From: Blastococcus aggregatus
GTDB lineage: Bacteria; Actinomycetota; Actinomycetes; Mycobacteriales; Geodermatophilaceae
Assembly (NCBI RefSeq): GCF_900221005.1
Contig: NZ_OBQI01000007.1
Span: forward strand, 124,001 to 188,000
Direction of reading: 5' to 3'
Length of the DNA: 64,000 nt
The first letter of the stretch is position 1; every line of letters starts with the position of its first letter. Made by a program: the position numbers and the translations under genes. This document shows positions 18,796 through 28,066 of the stretch, in pieces. The notes beneath the pieces were generated by a model. The model was not told the origin of the DNA. It searched no databases and saw only the letters and a list, made by a program, of their open reading frames with translations.

Positions 18796-20321
18796 CGGCC
18801 CCGGGACGGCCGGTCCGGTACGGCTCGTGGTCGAAGGACAGGCAGGGCTGGTTCCTGGGTCTCGGCGGCGGGTCGTGGGTGGTGATCGTTGTGGGCGGCC
18901 TGCCGCTGTTGCTGGCCGCGGGCTCGGCCAAGTGGTTGCTAGCGCTGGGATGGGCCCCGGTGTGGGCGGTACTGATCGTGCTGGTCGCCGTCCCGGTGCG
19001 GGGTCGCTCGGCGTTCCAGTGGGCCGTCGAGTGTCTGCGTCGCTGGTCGGGAGCCGTCCTGGGCTGGACGGACTGGCAGTCCAAGGCCGCCGCCGGAACT
19101 GCCGACGACCTCGACGAGGCCGACCTGCCCGGCGTGCTCTCGGGTATCCGAACCTACGACGGCCCGCCGTTCGGCCCGCTGCTCGTCCGCCCGGCCGTCG
19201 TGGCCGACCACCGGGAGCGCACCTGGGCCGCCGTCGCCAGGATCACCCACCCCGGGATCGGGCTGTCCGAGGCAGCCGCCCGCGCGCGATTGGGAGCGGG
19301 CCTGGCCGAGCTGCTCGAGGGCGCGGCCACGGCGGAGCTGGTGTCGGTGGTCGCCCTGCAGATCCGCACGCTGCCCGAAGACGGTGCCGAACGGGAGGCG
19401 TGGCAGCGCACCCATCTGCGCCGGAGCGCTCCGGGGCTGGCGCTGGCGGCAAACGCCGAACTCGCCGCGGTGATGACGTCCGCCGGAGTGCGCCACGAGG
19501 CATTCGTGACCGTCGTCGTCCCGGAGCGGCGGATCGCCCGCGCGGCCAAGGAAGCCGGCGGCGGCGTCGACGGCCGCGCGCGCGTCCTGTACGGGGTGAT
19601 GGGCGAGATCGAGGCCCGGCTGGCCGGTGCCGTCGGCTGCACGAGCGTCACCTGGCTGGACTCTCCCGGCCTGGCCGCCGCCATCCGCACCGGCTTCGCG
19701 CCCGGTGACCGGGCCGGTCTCGCGGCGGCCGAGTTCGCCGCGAGCTCCGATCCGCAGGTCGCCGCGGCTCTGCCGATGGGCGCAGCCGGGCCAACCGTCG
19801 CGCCGAATCCCGAGCGTCGCCACTACGCCCACGACGCATGGCACTCGGCCACCTGCACCGTCTTGCTGCCCGACAAGGGCGCCGTCATGGGTGCCCTGGC
19901 ACCGGTGCTGACCCCGACGACGGCGGGGGAGCGGCGGTGCGCCACGGTGTTCTTCGAGCCGATCAGCACGGCGAAGGCCGACCGCCTCGTGGGCAACGAG
20001 TCGATGAGCTCGGAGCTGGCGACCGAGATCCGACGCCGCGGCGGGTTCCAGGTCCGCGCGTCCCACCGCCGCGACGCCGCCCGCGTCGAGGGCCAGGACG
20101 TCCGGCTCGCCGAGGGAAACGCGCTCGTCCGCGTCGGCATCGCCGCATCAGTGACGGTGCCCGGGACGTGGTCGATCACCGACTACGGCCGCCGGCTGGA
20201 GGCGAGCATCACCGGAAGCGGATTCAAGCCGCTGCGGCTGGACTTGGCTCAGGACTCTGGCTTCGCCGCGGCCTGCATCCCGCTCGGCATCGGCCTGCCT
20301 CGACGTCGGGGCACGAAGTGA
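18792..20321 (+). CDS. SCO6880-family conjugation protein
   Basis: A 509-residue protein with two N-terminal transmembrane helices (about 28-48 and 52-70) followed by a large soluble domain. It matches the SCO6880 family, which in actinobacteria sits directly before the VirB4-like ATPase and probably corresponds to the PrgI-like membrane part plus the N-terminal domain of TraC/VirB4, split off as a separate protein. Conserved stretches include RPVRYGSWSKDRQGWFLGL at the start and FFEPISTAKADRLVGNESM near residue 380. GTG 18792 overlaps the previous stop. Confidence 0.85.
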   Translation: MTAPGRPVRYGSWSKDRQGWFLGLGGGSWVVIVVGGLPLLLAAGSAKWLLALGWAPVWAVLIVLVAVPVRGRSAFQWAVECLRRWSGAVLGWTDWQSKAAAGTADDLDEADLPGVLSGIRTYDGPPFGPLLVRPAVVADHRERTWAAVARITHPGIGLSEAAARARLGAGLAELLEGAATAELVSVVALQIRTLPEDGAEREAWQRTHLRRSAPGLALAANAELAAVMTSAGVRHEAFVTVVVPERRIARAAKEAGGGVDGRARVLYGVMGEIEARLAGAVGCTSVTWLDSPGLAAAIRTGFAPGDRAGLAAAEFAASSDPQVAAALPMGAAGPTVAPNPERRHYAHDAWHSATCTVLLPDKGAVMGALAPVLTPTTAGERRCATVFFEPISTAKADRLVGNESMSSELATEIRRRGGFQVRASHRRDAARVEGQDVRLAEGNALVRVGIAASVTVPGTWSITDYGRRLEASITGSGFKPLRLDLAQDSGFAAACIPLGIGLPRRRGTK

Positions 20322-21877
20322 TCGGCCGACGCGCCGCTCGCGTGCGGGGGAGGGGAGTGGCGAAGCTCGTCTCGGACTTCGGCCACCAACTGCCGCCGCT
20401 CGCCCCACGTCCGGCTCGGTCGGACGACCGCGACCCTCTCTCCTTCCTGGTCGGCCAGCACGGACGGACCGGTCGGGCCACGGGCTGGTGCCCGGTGCCC
20501 GCGCCGCTGGCGGTCTACCGGATGACGTCGGAGCAGGCCGGCGGGGTGTGGCCGCTGATCGCCGGCAACGGACTGCCTCCCACGGGCGCGCTGCTGGGCA
20601 TCGACTACCTCTCCGGCGGCGCCTTCTCCGTCGATCCGATCGGCTGGACGCTGCAGGCGGTCGCCGGCGTCACCAACCCGAACATGATCTTCTTCGGAGC
20701 ACCCGGCCGCGGGAAGTCCGGCACCGTCAAGATGTTCGCCCTGCGGCAGATGGCCTACGGCTACCGCACGCTGGTCCTCGGCGACGTCAAGGACGAGTAC
20801 GAGCCGCTCTGCCGGGCGCTGGAGGTGCAGCCCCACGCGGTGGGCCACGGCCTGCCCGCGCGGATCAATCCGCTGGACTTCGGTCCGCTGGGCAACGACT
20901 GGACCCGGCTGCCGCGCGCGGAGGCGCAACGCCGCGCGGCGATGGTGTTCTCCCGCTGGCTGTTGCTTCTCCGCGGTCTGGTCGGGTCCCAGCACGTGCC
21001 GTTCGGGCCGACGGCCGAGACCGCCGTCGGCCAGGTGATTCGGGACCTGACCGGCTACACCACCGGCGCCGACCGGATGCGCGAGATCACCATCCCGCGG
21101 GTGTGGGAGGCACTACGCGCCCCCAGTGCCGAGCTGGTCGACGCCTGCCGCTACGCGACGAGCCAACAGTTTCTGGACGACACCCGACCGGTGCGCGACG
21201 CTCTCGGCGCGCTGGTCACCGGGCACCTGGCGGGCCTGTTCGACGCACCGACCACGATCTCGGTGGACTGGCGCGCCCCCATCCAGTCGCTGTCGCTGTC
21301 CCGGCTGGACCCGCTCGGCGACGAGGCCGTCGGCGTGGCCCTGACCTGCCTGAACTCCTGGGGCCGGGCGATGACCCAGCTCGCCGAACCTGGCGACCTG
21401 CGGATCGTCATCCGCGACGAGTGCTGGAAGCAGATGCGCCTCGGCGCCGACGCCGTCCGGTCACTGGATGCGGACCTGCGCTTGTCCCGCAACGACGGCT
21501 GCATCCAGGTCGTCGTCGCGCACAAGCCGTCGGACATGCTCACCGTCGGCGATGCCGGCAGCCAGGCCGTGGCGATCGCCAAGGACCTCCTGCACCTGTG
21601 CGCCACCAAGGTGTTGCTGGGCCAGGACGACCAGATCGGCGACGAGCTCTCCGGCCTGCTCGGACTCAGCCCCATGGCCGAGCGCATCGTCACCGACTGG
21701 GCCGCCGCCGCCCGGGGGAGGGCGCTGTGGCTGGTCGGCAGCCACGTCGCGAAGGTGCAGACGGTTCGCACCTCGATCGACGTGGCCCTGACCGACACCA
21801 ACGACGCCATCACGACCTCCACGTCCGGCGACGCGGAGGCAGCTTCGGTGGCCGCCCGCCGGGCGGGGGTGGCGTAG
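20318..21877 (+). CDS. VirB4/TraC-like conjugation ATPase
   Basis: From GTG 20318 (overlapping the previous TGA) the protein has 519 residues. A Walker A motif GAPGRGKSG lies at about residues 127-135, a Walker B strand LRIVIRDECWK near 365-375, and a following VAHKPSDM block is typical of HerA/VirB4 ATPases. The enzyme would energise assembly of the mating channel or substrate transfer. The open frame runs further upstream to 19838, but that part lies inside the SCO6880 gene and is not protein-like. Only the ATPase half of a classical VirB4 is present, in agreement with a separate SCO6880 partner. Confidence 0.88.
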   Translation: MIGRRAARVRGRGVAKLVSDFGHQLPPLAPRPARSDDRDPLSFLVGQHGRTGRATGWCPVPAPLAVYRMTSEQAGGVWPLIAGNGLPPTGALLGIDYLSGGAFSVDPIGWTLQAVAGVTNPNMIFFGAPGRGKSGTVKMFALRQMAYGYRTLVLGDVKDEYEPLCRALEVQPHAVGHGLPARINPLDFGPLGNDWTRLPRAEAQRRAAMVFSRWLLLLRGLVGSQHVPFGPTAETAVGQVIRDLTGYTTGADRMREITIPRVWEALRAPSAELVDACRYATSQQFLDDTRPVRDALGALVTGHLAGLFDAPTTISVDWRAPIQSLSLSRLDPLGDEAVGVALTCLNSWGRAMTQLAEPGDLRIVIRDECWKQMRLGADAVRSLDADLRLSRNDGCIQVVVAHKPSDMLTVGDAGSQAVAIAKDLLHLCATKVLLGQDDQIGDELSGLLGLSPMAERIVTDWAAAARGRALWLVGSHVAKVQTVRTSIDVALTDTNDAITTSTSGDAEAASVAARRAGVA

Positions 21878-21880
21878 CCC

Positions 21881-23026
21881 ATGGCAGGAACGGACGCCGG
21901 CCGGACGGCGCTGGCGGCGGGTGTCGCAGTCTTCGTCCTGCCCCTGCTGGCCATGTCCACCGTGCTGCTCCTCCTCGGCGGGGCAGCGTCGAGCGAGACC
22001 CACCCCGACACCACATGTGGGGCCGGTGGCACCGGGGCCACAGTCGCCGGCATCGCGCTGGACGCCGTCCAGATGGGTCACGCGCGGACCATCGCCGACG
22101 TCGCCGCCGCGCGCGGCCTGCCCGCGCATGCCGCGACGGTGGCGTTGGCCACCGCCTGGCAGGAGTCGCGGCTGCGCATGCTGGCCAACGACGGCAGCAG
22201 CCTCGAGCTCACCGCAGAGCAGGCCGCGGTGACCGCCACCAGCCTGAGCTACGCGCACGACGGGCTCGGGTTCGACCACGACAGCGTCAACACCTTCCAG
22301 CAGCGCTGGATGGCCGGCTGGGGCACCGTCGCCCAGCTGATGGACCCCGTCTACGCGGCCGAAGCGTTCTACACCCGGCTCGTCGACGTACCCGACTGGG
22401 AAACCATTCCGCTGACCCAGGCTGCGCAGGCGGTGCAGATCTCGGCCGCCGGCGGCGCCTACGCCCGCTGGGAGCCGCTCGCCCAGCAACTCACGGCGAT
22501 GCTGTGGCCGGCTTCCCAGGCGGTGGATGCGGACACGGCCGGTGCGGTGGACGGCGGCTGCCCCGGCCTGTCGGTGCCCGACGGCGCGTGGGCCCGCCCC
22601 AGCGCCGGCGTCCTCACCTCCGGCTTCGGGCCGCGATGGGGCAGCCAGCACGCCGGCGTCGACCTGGCCGGCCCGCGCGGCAGCCCGGTGTACGCCGCCG
22701 CGGCCGGCACCGTGCTCACCGCCGCGTGCACCAGCGCCTTCTGCGACCGCGACGGCGGCCTCGATCTGGCCGGCTACGGCAACCTCGTCGAACTCAACCA
22801 CGGCGACGGAGTAACCACCCGCTACGCCCACCTCTCGGGCTACACCGTCACTCCCGGGCAGCAGGTGCCGGCCGGTGCGCTGCTCGGCTTCCAGGGCTCC
22901 ACCGGCAACAGCACCGGCGTCCACCTGCACTTCGAGGTCCGCCTCGACGGCGCACCCGTCGACCCGGTGCCCTGGCTCGCTGAACGCGGTGTCGACCTGT
23001 CCGTCCACGCGGGGGCCGGCGCGTGA
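21881..23026 (+). CDS. secreted M23-family peptidase with lytic transglycosylase-like domain
   Basis: A hydrophobic signal-anchor (residues 10-33) precedes two domains. Residues about 50-195 look like a helical lysozyme/transglycosylase-type domain (TAWQESRLRMLAND with a candidate catalytic Glu). Residues about 230-365 form an M23 peptidase with the zinc motifs HAGVDLAGP and HLHFEVR and the GFGPRWG entry. Such bifunctional wall hydrolases open the peptidoglycan for the conjugation channel. It begins three bases after the VirB4-like stop and its stop overlaps the next start (GTGA). Confidence 0.88.
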   Translation: MAGTDAGRTALAAGVAVFVLPLLAMSTVLLLLGGAASSETHPDTTCGAGGTGATVAGIALDAVQMGHARTIADVAAARGLPAHAATVALATAWQESRLRMLANDGSSLELTAEQAAVTATSLSYAHDGLGFDHDSVNTFQQRWMAGWGTVAQLMDPVYAAEAFYTRLVDVPDWETIPLTQAAQAVQISAAGGAYARWEPLAQQLTAMLWPASQAVDADTAGAVDGGCPGLSVPDGAWARPSAGVLTSGFGPRWGSQHAGVDLAGPRGSPVYAAAAGTVLTAACTSAFCDRDGGLDLAGYGNLVELNHGDGVTTRYAHLSGYTVTPGQQVPAGALLGFQGSTGNSTGVHLHFEVRLDGAPVDPVPWLAERGVDLSVHAGAGA

Positions 23027-23649
23027 CCACACCGCCCCGGCGTCGCGATCCCCAGCCGATCGGTCGCGGATGGGAGCTGGCCGTCGTGGCAGCCGGCGGC
23101 ACCTTGATCGCCATCGCGCTGGCCGCCCTGACCGGACTCGGGGTCGCCTCGGCGCTGTGGGGCGGCGGCTGGGTGTGGCCGCACAGCACCGACACGGTCG
23201 TGCGAGTCCTGGGCGGACTTCTGCACGGCCAGCCCGGTCGCGGTCTGCCGCCTGACCAGCTGCGCCAGGTCGCCGGGCAGGTCCCGGCGTACGCCTGTAT
23301 CGCCGCAGCCGAGCTCGTTCTGCTGAGCGGGGCGCTCACGACCACCGTCCTGGCTGTTCGCTACCGGCGTCCCGGCGACGCCCGCGGCGGCATGGCCACC
23401 CGCCGGGAGGCCGAGCAAGCACTGGGGCTGCGCCAGCTCCGCGCCGGGCGAGCAGTCATCCGCCCGGACCGCTACCCGTCTCGAGGCGGCCGAGGCCGCC
23501 TCCGCCGACTGCTGTCCACAGGCGCCGCTGCAGTTCGCCGTCGTGCCCACAGATCCGGCGCGAGCCCCGACTCGGGGCCGACCGCGCCACGACCGTCGAC
23601 GTCGACATCTCGTCCAACCGTTCGTTCCGAGAAGGAGTCATATCGATGA
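23023..23649 (+). CDS. N-terminal membrane part of a split VirD4-like coupling protein
   Basis: A 208-residue protein with two transmembrane helices (about residues 22-48 and 88-113). Between them lies an extracytoplasmic segment containing GGGWVWPHS, and after the second helix comes GGMATRREAEQALGLRQLR, then RAVIRPD. That last block is normally found just after the membrane helices of VirD4/TraG-like coupling proteins, right before the ATPase domain. Here the ATPase is encoded separately at 25248, with two genes between. The C-terminal tail is basic and Ser/Thr-rich. I infer that the two proteins act together at the membrane. Confidence 0.7.
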   Translation: MTTPPRRRDPQPIGRGWELAVVAAGGTLIAIALAALTGLGVASALWGGGWVWPHSTDTVVRVLGGLLHGQPGRGLPPDQLRQVAGQVPAYACIAAAELVLLSGALTTTVLAVRYRRPGDARGGMATRREAEQALGLRQLRAGRAVIRPDRYPSRGGRGRLRRLLSTGAAAVRRRAHRSGASPDSGPTAPRPSTSTSRPTVRSEKESYR

Positions 23650-23951
23650 GCTCGACCGACAACGGCCACAGGCCGGACCTGCTGACCGCCCGGGCCGAGG
23701 CAGCGGCGCTGTTCGCCGCCGCCGCCCGCAACGAGAAGGCCGGGCCGACAGCCCAGCTGCACTGCCTCACCGCGGCCACCACTCTGGCGCCCCCCGGTCC
23801 GGTGCCCGCGACGGCCGACAGCACCGACCCCGACCGGCTCATCGAGCAGGCGCTGCGCGTCCTCGGCAACCTGCCCGCGCACGACTTCGCGCACCCCGAC
23901 GTCCTCGCCGCCGCCCAGCACGGGCACCGCGCGCTCCGGGCACCGCGCTGA
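23646..23951 (+). CDS. small conserved-context protein of conjugation operon (101 aa)
   Basis: A short, helical, alanine-rich protein beginning MSSTDNGHRPDLLTARAEAAA with no transmembrane segment or motif I can name. The ATGA overlap with the preceding gene and the TGATG overlap with the next show that it belongs to the operon. The arrangement, between the two halves of a coupling protein, suggests a structural or accessory role, but nothing in the sequence proves one. Confidence 0.65.
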   Translation: MSSTDNGHRPDLLTARAEAAALFAAAARNEKAGPTAQLHCLTAATTLAPPGPVPATADSTDPDRLIEQALRVLGNLPAHDFAHPDVLAAAQHGHRALRAPR

Positions 23952-25243
23952 TGGCCACCTCACTCGGGCAGCTCCTCGACGCCCTCGTCGACAACGCCCA
24001 TTCGCTCGACGACCGCCCGGCCGTCCGTGCCGACGCCGCCACCGCGCTCGGCCACGTCGGCCGAGCGCTGGCGCACCTGCGTCGCGACGGCGTCTCTCCC
24101 ATCGCCGGCGACCAGCGGGAACAACACGTGGCCGCCCTCGCCGCCGCCTGCACCGAGCTGGCCGCTCGCGCTCCGGCGACCGAGTCGACGCTGACCCGGA
24201 TAGCGGCCGCCGCAGCCGACACCGTCGGCGTCCTCCACGCCCAGACCACCGTCGCCAGCCGGTGGGCCGCCGCCACTACCGTCGCCGAGACCGTGACGCC
24301 ACTGGCCGAGGTGATCGCCCGCGGCCTGCCCGCCGGCCCGGCGGCGGAGTGGCTGGCCGAGGTTAGGCACCAGGCGGTCCTGGTGCAGCAGACAGCCGCG
24401 CTCCAACCGCCGACACGTACCGATGCCGCCATCCTCGACCGCCCCGTCCCGGGCCCGGCGGCCGATCGATCCGTCGATCCCGCGATTGTGGTCCCCGACG
24501 CCGTCGGCGTCCTGCTGCGCGCGACCGCCCGAGGCAGTGATCCACCCTCGGTCGCCGAGGTCTCGGCCTACACGATCGCCGCCCAGACACTCAGCTCCGC
24601 TGCCGAACGCCTCGGCCCAGCCAGCGGGGCAGTTGCCGGACCGAGCAGGGCGTCGGACGCCTGGGGCGCGGTCCGGCTCGCTCTCCGTCCGTACGAGGAC
24701 GGCAGTCGGCGTCCCCACGCGCACGCGCCGTCCGGCGTGACCGCGGCCGGACGGCTCCATGCCGTCCTGAGCGAGGCTGGATCCGACCCGAACACCTGGA
24801 CGGCGTCGCTGCGCGCGTCGGTCGCGGCCGGTGCTCAGCACCTGCCGACCTTTGCGAACCAGTTGCTGTACCGCACCGTCCGGCACTGGGCCGATTCCGG
24901 AACCCTGATCGGCTACGCCCGCGACATGCCGCCGCGCGACGAGCGCGTGGCGGCGTACCTGCGCGGTTATCAGCTCGGTGGGCTCGTCCGCGCCGACGCG
25001 GTCGACCTGCAGCCCGTCGCCGGCGCCCTGCACAACGCCCGGCTGCTCTCCCTCGCCGTCGCCGATCATGCCGCCGGCCCAGGTGTACGCGCGACGGCCG
25101 GCTTCCCGCAGCGGGCCTGGACGGCGAATCGGGCGCTGCTCGACGACCCGCAGACGCCGGTGGCGCTGAGCGAGGCCCGCCAGCAGGCCCACCAACAGCT
25201 GCAGGCGACCCGAGCCCGCCCCGGGCCGAGCCGGGCGCGCTGA
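23951..25243 (+). CDS. helical protein of conjugation operon, function unknown (430 aa)
   Basis: An alanine-rich, all-helical protein with no signal peptide or membrane helix. The N-terminal 170 residues look like coiled or bundled helices. A more conserved-looking block lies near residues 285-335 (LPTFANQLLYRTVRHWADSGTL, abbreviated by position, and YARDMPPRDERV). I do not recognise a domain; an adaptor or relaxosome accessory role would fit the position just before the VirD4-like ATPase. The frame is open upstream to 23543, but ATG 23951, overlapping the preceding TGA, is the natural start. Confidence 0.65.
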   Translation: MATSLGQLLDALVDNAHSLDDRPAVRADAATALGHVGRALAHLRRDGVSPIAGDQREQHVAALAAACTELAARAPATESTLTRIAAAAADTVGVLHAQTTVASRWAAATTVAETVTPLAEVIARGLPAGPAAEWLAEVRHQAVLVQQTAALQPPTRTDAAILDRPVPGPAADRSVDPAIVVPDAVGVLLRATARGSDPPSVAEVSAYTIAAQTLSSAAERLGPASGAVAGPSRASDAWGAVRLALRPYEDGSRRPHAHAPSGVTAAGRLHAVLSEAGSDPNTWTASLRASVAAGAQHLPTFANQLLYRTVRHWADSGTLIGYARDMPPRDERVAAYLRGYQLGGLVRADAVDLQPVAGALHNARLLSLAVADHAAGPGVRATAGFPQRAWTANRALLDDPQTPVALSEARQQAHQQLQATRARPGPSRAR

Positions 25244-25247
25244 CGCG

Positions 25248-26765
25248 ATGCGCAGGCACGCGTTCGACCCGACCGACGTGGGCTGGCGGCTGGGCCGGTC
25301 CCGGGTTCCGCACGGGGTGGAGCTGTGGTGCCGTTACGACCGCACCACCGGCGTCTACGGCGAGCAGGGGTCCGGCAAGACCCTCGACCTACTGGCCCCC
25401 GCGCTGCTGGCCCACCGCGGCGCCGCGCTGGCCACGCTGACCAAGCTCGACGACCTGCTGCTGACCGCCGGACGACGCCAGCAGCCGCCGCACGCCGGGA
25501 ATCCACCGCGCCCCATCGCGGTGCTCGACCCGTTCGGCGCCGCGCCCGGGCTGCCCGAGCTGGTGTGGGACCCGATCGCCGGCTGTGTGGACCCCCAGAC
25601 CGCCGAGCGACGAGCCAAGGCCTTCGCCGCCGGCACTATCACCGGAGCCGTCACCGGGGGTCGGCAGGACAACGCCGCCCGGTTCTACGCCGCGGAGACC
25701 GCCAAGGTCCTGCAGGGCTTCCTGCACGCCGCAGCGCTCACCGGCCGCACCCTCGAGCACGTCCTGGAGTGGGTCGCCAACCCGGTCGCCGCCGAGCAAC
25801 CCGCCGAGATCCTGCAGCAGCACCTGCACGCCGCCCGGTTCTGGGACGGGCTTCTCGCCGGTGCACTGCACGGCAGCCCGGACACCGTCGGCAACACCGT
25901 CACCACGGTTCAGCAGGCGATGGCGTTGTTCTTCCAGCCCGAGATTCGAGCCCGCTGCGTGCCTTCGCCCGGACGGTCGGCGACCGATCTCGCCGACCTG
26001 ATCGCGCGGCAGGGCACCGTGTACCTGCTCGGCCGGGAAGACCCCTACGCCTCGGCGGCGCCGCTGATGACCGCGGTCGCCGAACACGTCCTCGACACCG
26101 CACTGCGAGCCGCCACCACCTCGCCGCACGGGCGGCTGACCCCCTGCTTCCTGGCCTGCCTCGACGAGCTGCCCTCCACCACGCCGCTGCCCACGCTGCG
26201 GGTGCGCATGGCCAACGAACGTGCGCTCGGCCTCTCCTTCATCTACGCCGCCCAGACGTGGAAGCAGATGGTCGTCTCCTACGGCGAGGACGAGGCCCGC
26301 TCGCTGTTCGGGCTCACCAACAACCTCGTCGTCTTCGGCGGCGGCAAGGACATCCACTTCTACCGGGAGCTGTCCGACCTGCTCGACGACGTGCGGATCA
26401 GCCGGCAGACCGTCACCGACGGTCCCGGCGGCGTCGGCACCTCGCGCTCCGGTGAGGACGTACGGGTCCTGCGGCCCGGCGACATCCGACGCATCCGTGA
26501 GCGCCACGCCTTGGTCATCGCCGGCAACGCGCCACCGATCATCGCGCGGTTGCAGCGCTGCTTCGACGGCAAGGACGGCGAGCAACTGAAGCAGGAGTTG
26601 GACGCTGCACGAGCGGAAGTCAACCGCGCCCGCGCCGACTCCTCGGATGTTCGTGAACGCACCGCTGCTGCCCTCGCCTATGCCCGCGACCACCGGCTCG
26701 GCCCGAGGCAGGACGAGCACATCGAGCCGCCGTTCGGATCGCTGCCCGGGGCGTGGTCGTCGTGA
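25248..26765 (+). CDS. VirD4/TraG-like coupling ATPase (type IV secretion)
   Basis: This 505-residue ATPase has Walker A GEQGSGKT at about residues 38-45, a following DPFG motif (IAVLDPFGAAPG), and Walker B FLACLDELPST near residue 302. The order is that of FtsK/HerA-like conjugation coupling proteins. An F-I-Y-A-A-Q-T-W block after Walker B is typical of the actinobacterial TraG type. It recruits the relaxase-DNA complex to the channel. It lacks the N-terminal membrane helices of normal VirD4 proteins; these appear to be encoded by the gene at 23023. ATG 25248 follows the previous stop by four bases. Confidence 0.88.
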   Translation: MRRHAFDPTDVGWRLGRSRVPHGVELWCRYDRTTGVYGEQGSGKTLDLLAPALLAHRGAALATLTKLDDLLLTAGRRQQPPHAGNPPRPIAVLDPFGAAPGLPELVWDPIAGCVDPQTAERRAKAFAAGTITGAVTGGRQDNAARFYAAETAKVLQGFLHAAALTGRTLEHVLEWVANPVAAEQPAEILQQHLHAARFWDGLLAGALHGSPDTVGNTVTTVQQAMALFFQPEIRARCVPSPGRSATDLADLIARQGTVYLLGREDPYASAAPLMTAVAEHVLDTALRAATTSPHGRLTPCFLACLDELPSTTPLPTLRVRMANERALGLSFIYAAQTWKQMVVSYGEDEARSLFGLTNNLVVFGGGKDIHFYRELSDLLDDVRISRQTVTDGPGGVGTSRSGEDVRVLRPGDIRRIRERHALVIAGNAPPIIARLQRCFDGKDGEQLKQELDAARAEVNRARADSSDVRERTAAALAYARDHRLGPRQDEHIEPPFGSLPGAWSS

Positions 26766-27244
26766 TCGTGCTGCCCTTCCCACCGCCACCGCTCGCGGTA
26801 CTGCACGCTTTCGAGCTCCTGCAGGACATTCGGCGACGTGACCGCGGGGGAGCGGGGCGCGTCGATGCCATCGCGGACCTGGAGCGGCCCTGGGAGCCGG
26901 CCAGCTGCAGCGCCGAGCTCGGCGCTGCGGTCTGGAGCTGGTGCGACGACGTCGTCACGTGGATCAACCACGAGTACGCGTGGCGCCCCGCGCAGATGAT
27001 TCCGGCCTGCTGGGCGCGTCATCCCCACATCGCCCGAGAGCTGCCCGTCCTGGCGGTTCTGCGCTGGACGGCGGAGAACGCTGCTGGGCCCGAGCTGGTG
27101 GAGGAGTGGAACCGCTACGCCTTCCCGATGTTCAGCGACCGCATGACCGAACGCCTCGGGGAGAGCACGTGTCGCACCGGTAGACACCAGGACTGGCCCG
27201 CCGAGAGCCGCTACATCGCGTCCCTCGACGCCCCGTCGCGGTGA
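26762..27244 (+). CDS. hypothetical protein at end of conjugation operon (160 aa)
   Basis: A GTG at 26762 overlaps the coupling-protein stop (GTGA) and starts a 160-residue soluble protein rich in Trp, Pro and acidic residues (VWSWCDDVVTWINHEYAW near residue 60, WNRYAFPMFSDRM near 120). Texture is that of the uncharacterised DUF-type proteins often seen beside TraG-like genes in actinobacterial elements, which share W-x4-W-rich segments. No catalytic motif is visible. It is the last gene before a terminator-like hairpin. Confidence 0.65.
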   Translation: MIVLPFPPPPLAVLHAFELLQDIRRRDRGGAGRVDAIADLERPWEPASCSAELGAAVWSWCDDVVTWINHEYAWRPAQMIPACWARHPHIARELPVLAVLRWTAENAAGPELVEEWNRYAFPMFSDRMTERLGESTCRTGRHQDWPAESRYIASLDAPSR

Positions 27245-27299
27245 CCGGGGCGAAGGGCTCCAGCGGGGCACCCCGACGTGGCGGTCGTCGGAAAGACGT

Positions 27300-27345
27300 A
27301 GCCCCGGCGACATGGCCAGAGGCCAGCGGTCCACCGGGGCTTTCG
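27300..27345 (+). terminator. terminator-like hairpin after conjugation operon
   Basis: AGCCCCGG at 27300-27307 pairs perfectly with CCGGGGCT at 27334-27341, leaving a 26-base loop that itself contains a TGGCC/GGCCA pair. A short T run follows (CTTTC). GAAAG just before the stem could extend pairing with CTTTC. It lies 56 bases past the last operon stop, the right place for a rho-independent-type terminator in a GC-rich actinobacterium. Confidence 0.65.
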
Positions 27346-27373
27346 CGATCAATGTACGCGAGGATCGGGCGTC

Positions 27374-28066
27374 ATGACAACGCCGACGCCCCCGACCTCC
27401 CCACTGGCTGGGTCCTGGGTGGAGGCCTGGCTGAGTGCGCCGCGGTTCGCGGTCTATCTGACCGCCACGGGCGGGGATCGGGCTCGGGCGCTGGCCATGT
27501 ACGAGTGGAACGCCCAGCTCAGCGCTGCACTTCTGCACGACCTGGCGAACCTGGAGGTCGGGCTGCGTAACGCGTACGACGTCGCCCTGTCCACTCGCTG
27601 GCCCGGACCACCGCACTGGACTCTCGCCGGGGACGCCGTCTTCGCACCGCTGTACCGCAGACGAGGAAGACGCCGCGTCGACGTCAACGACAGGCCCCGG
27701 GAGAGCTTGCGCCATGCGGTCGCCAACGCCGGCGGACCGACCGCCCCGCCGGGCAAGGTCGTGGCGGAGCTGATGTTCGGCTTCTGGCGCTACCTCAGCT
27801 CCGCCGCGCACGAGAAGACGCTGTGGGTGCCCGCCCTGCACCGCGCCTTCCCGTCGGGTACCGACCGCGCCGCCCACGTGGACGGACCGGTCGGACGCCT
27901 GCACGACCTGCGCAACCGGGTGGCCCACCACGAACCCCTGCTGAACACCGACGTCGCCGCGCGCCTGGCCGACCTGCTCGGGCTGGCCAAGCGACTGGAT
28001 CCGCAGCTCGGACAGCACGTGCAGGCCACCAGCACGGTTGCCAGCCTGCTGGCCACCCGGCCGTAG
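27374..28066 (+). CDS. Abi-like (abortive infection, AbiD/F type) protein
   Basis: The 230-residue protein has the features of the Abi-like family: an N-terminal SPRF-like segment (WLSAPRFAVYL), a central NAQLSAALLHDLANLEVGLRN block (given by position, about 47-66), KVVAELMFGFWRYL, and a C-terminal LHDLRNRVAHHEP. R-N-R-V-A-H is a HEPN-type R-x4-H motif, as expected for predicted RNases that stop phage growth by killing or arresting the cell. The ATG at 27374 follows the operon terminator by about 30 bases. It begins the first block of defence cargo. Confidence 0.82.
   Translation: MTTPTPPTSPLAGSWVEAWLSAPRFAVYLTATGGDRARALAMYEWNAQLSAALLHDLANLEVGLRNAYDVALSTRWPGPPHWTLAGDAVFAPLYRRRGRRRVDVNDRPRESLRHAVANAGGPTAPPGKVVAELMFGFWRYLSSAAHEKTLWVPALHRAFPSGTDRAAHVDGPVGRLHDLRNRVAHHEPLLNTDVAARLADLLGLAKRLDPQLGQHVQATSTVASLLATRP

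Noticed and set aside
20488-22983. 831-residue plus-strand frame overlapping the VirB4-like and M23 genes
   Set aside because: It is Arg- and Gly-rich out-of-frame reading of two well-supported genes.
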